Shown here one piece after another: positions 62,640 through 64,000 of a DNA stretch of 64,000 nucleotides (its first letter is position 1; each line of letters begins with the position of its first letter). The notes under the pieces are model-generated. The model was given only the letters and a program-made list of their open reading frames with translations. It was not told the DNA's origin and searched no databases. A program made the position numbers and the translations under genes. This DNA is from Verticillium longisporum. Taxonomy: Eukaryota > Ascomycota > Sordariomycetes > Glomerellales > Plectosphaerellaceae. The stretch spans positions 2,604,001 to 2,668,000 of the forward strand of contig JAETXT010000004.1 in NCBI GenBank assembly GCA_019188255.1, written 5' to 3'.

Positions 62640-64000
62640 ATAATATCTCGAAAGGAGAATAGCCTATTAGAGCTATATATCTAGAGTTTAGCGCTCTTAT
62701 ATATTACCGACTCTTAAAGTCCTAGTTATAGCTTCCCGCCCCTATCCTATTTATTACCTATTATACTAATTAATTAGATACTTTAATTATACTAAGGCTC
62801 TTATAGGATTATATAGGACCTAGGATAATTATAATTCCCTATATCTTTAAACTATTAATGAATTTAGTAGCTATAAAAGCTAACCCTATATCTAAGTAAA
62901 AAGCGAGAAGTATTATCCTAATCTTATCTATCTATACTAGAACTAGACTTAGGGCTTCGGATACTATAGTTCCTAATACTAGGTATATTTATATATACCT
63001 ACTAAAGTAGTCTATAAGGACTAGTAGATATCGGTTCCCTCTCGCTATCGCTATAAAGGGTCCTAAATAGTCGATCCCTATAAATTAAAATAGCTCTACG
63101 ACCTTAGACTTAATAAGGGGTATTCTCGGTTTATTAGGGCTATAGCTAGTATACTATTAGTATCCTAGGATATATAAAATTATATCTTAAGCTATACCTA
63201 GCTAGAATATAGAAGCTACTAAGCGCCTCTTTATAGTATTTAGTCCCTAATAGCTAGCCTTATTATATACTTTATATAGAATATTAGCTATTTTATATTT
63301 AATAAAGTATTTCTACTATAGCCCCTTCCCTATATAGTAATATAGGTATTTATTTATAAGTTTAAAGTATTAAGCCTAAGTAATTACTTAGGCCTTATAG
63401 TACTAATCCTAAGTATCCGCTATTAAAGCTAAGACGATAAAGGCTATAATATCCTTATATTATAGGCATCGTACTAGTTTACTAACTAGTAGGCTCTCCT
63501 TAATAGTATTTAATATATAGGCTAATAATATACGACCCCCTAATCGTTACCTAATTAGCTTCCCTATAGGCTGTATAGAATAGTTATAACTATAACCCTA
63601 ATCTATATATAGTATAAGATAGGTAGATATATATAGTAAGATAATATCCCTAACTAGGCCTTAGGCGGCCTATTTCTCTAAGTCTACCTTCCTAATAGTA
63701 TAATCGAGTAAGGCCTAATATCCGCTAGAGCCGTCCTTCTAATACTATAAGCCCTTATTATCTTAGGATCTATATATAGATAGGTTATCTATATAGTCTT
63801 CCTTTTTAAAGACGGTTCTCGATAATATATTAATAGCTTTATTCTTTTCTCTAGGAATATATTAGATATCTAAGTTTAAGAGCCTTAATTCCGTAAACTA
63901 TTATATATAGATTATTAAGAGGGCTTTACTACTTATATAAACCCTAATTCATTACTTTAGCTATACCTAAGAGGTCTAAATAGGTAGGGTAGGTAATATA
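62640..64000 (-). mobile_element. Ty3/gypsy LTR-retrotransposon pol relic (RNase H end and integrase), RIP-inactivated
   Basis: Read on the minus strand and ignoring RIP stops, the far right encodes FTELRLLNLDI, stop, YIPREKNKAINILSRT at about 63,800-63,880. This is the RNase H end typical of gypsy pol (Y.PG.xN..AD.LSR). Further along comes GIDYLGPFIAIARGNRYLL then VLIDYFSRYI (about 62,995-63,080), the integrase core with its first Asp. LDIGLAFIATKFINSLK follows, and then SLSIIKVSN and ALNSRYIALIGYSPFEIL (about 62,640-62,880). Here the third catalytic residue reads Lys where Glu is expected, as a G-to-A change would give. RNase H before integrase fits Ty3/gypsy and not Copia. The element extends past the right edge, and its LTRs were not located. 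Confidence 0.85.

Larger units (their letters stand above)
58400..64000. repeat. AT-rich RIP-degenerated transposon block
   Basis: CpA and TpG are nearly absent and TpA is very frequent. For example, neither CA nor TG occurs in 58861-58920 or in 59041-59100. CpG is still present, which is the expected pattern of RIP acting on CpA. Stops (TAA, TAG) fill all frames and no open frame of 60 codons survives. The left edge is sharp against the Argonaute flank, and the block continues past the window. It contains a Ty3/gypsy relic at the right and an unrecognised relic at the left. Confidence 0.93.

Noticed and set aside
58400..64000. Centromere or telomere-proximal satellite as explanation of the AT-rich block
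   Set aside because: No telomeric TTAGGG arrays or long satellite occur; the dinucleotide skew and the pol relic are explained by a RIPed transposon.

Overview
The window reads as a filamentous ascomycete nuclear genome (Pezizomycotina, most likely a Sordariomycete, perhaps Hypocreales). Genes are dense, and most carry short introns of 48-112 bases with GTRNGY-type donors and CTAAC/CTGAC branch points. Coding DNA is GC-rich at third positions, intergenic DNA holds pyrimidine tracts, and the right end is an AT-rich block with the signature of repeat-induced point mutation (RIP). The family assignments below rest on motifs read by eye. No database search was run.

Layout, left to right: a partial RraA-type aldolase gene (1-587, minus); a 4.1-kb stretch with no recognisable gene; a WBP2-like GRAM-domain gene (4688-5864, plus); the acidic hinge subunit of respiratory complex III, QCR6 (6582-7359, plus); a GH115 alpha-glucuronidase (8929-12225, plus); an MFS transporter (13799-15635, plus) convergent with ERG27, a sterol-pathway 3-ketoreductase (15980-17621, minus); RTT107/BRC1, a six-BRCT repair scaffold (18844-21548, plus), convergent with ESCRT-II VPS25 (21832-22507, minus); AIM32 (24012-25164, minus); a glycerol-3-phosphate acyltransferase (26060-28470, minus); cytosolic lysyl-tRNA synthetase with 12 exons (30716-33272, plus), convergent with COX15 (33596-35104, minus); UTP14, divergent from COX15 (35519-38325, plus), convergent with a vacuolar CAX exchanger (39355-40981, minus); a GH81 beta-1,3-glucanase (44898-47761, minus); the telomere factor STN1 (49026-50468, minus); a DNAJC9-like J-protein (50932-51902, minus) divergent from a small deaminase (52283-52816, plus); and a QDE-2-type Argonaute (54354-57795, plus).

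From about 58.4 kb to the end the sequence is RIP-ruined. CpA and TpG are almost absent, TpA is in great excess, and no open frame survives. On the minus strand the RNase H end and the integrase core of a Ty3/gypsy retrotransposon can still be read through the stops, in the order RNase H then integrase. An RNAi gene therefore sits about 600 bp from a silenced transposon.

The neighbours are mostly unrelated housekeeping genes. I see no biosynthetic cluster, no operon-like logic and no convincing new system. The most useful observations concern sequence quality: several essential genes (COX15, UTP14, ERG27) and two others carry one- or two-base frameshifts, mostly in G/C homopolymers, which points to consensus errors. 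Others are an in-frame TAG in GH81, a GC-AG intron, a repeat array that encodes the end of ERG27, repeated GLERS motifs in Stn1, and a palindromic intergenic motif found throughout the window.
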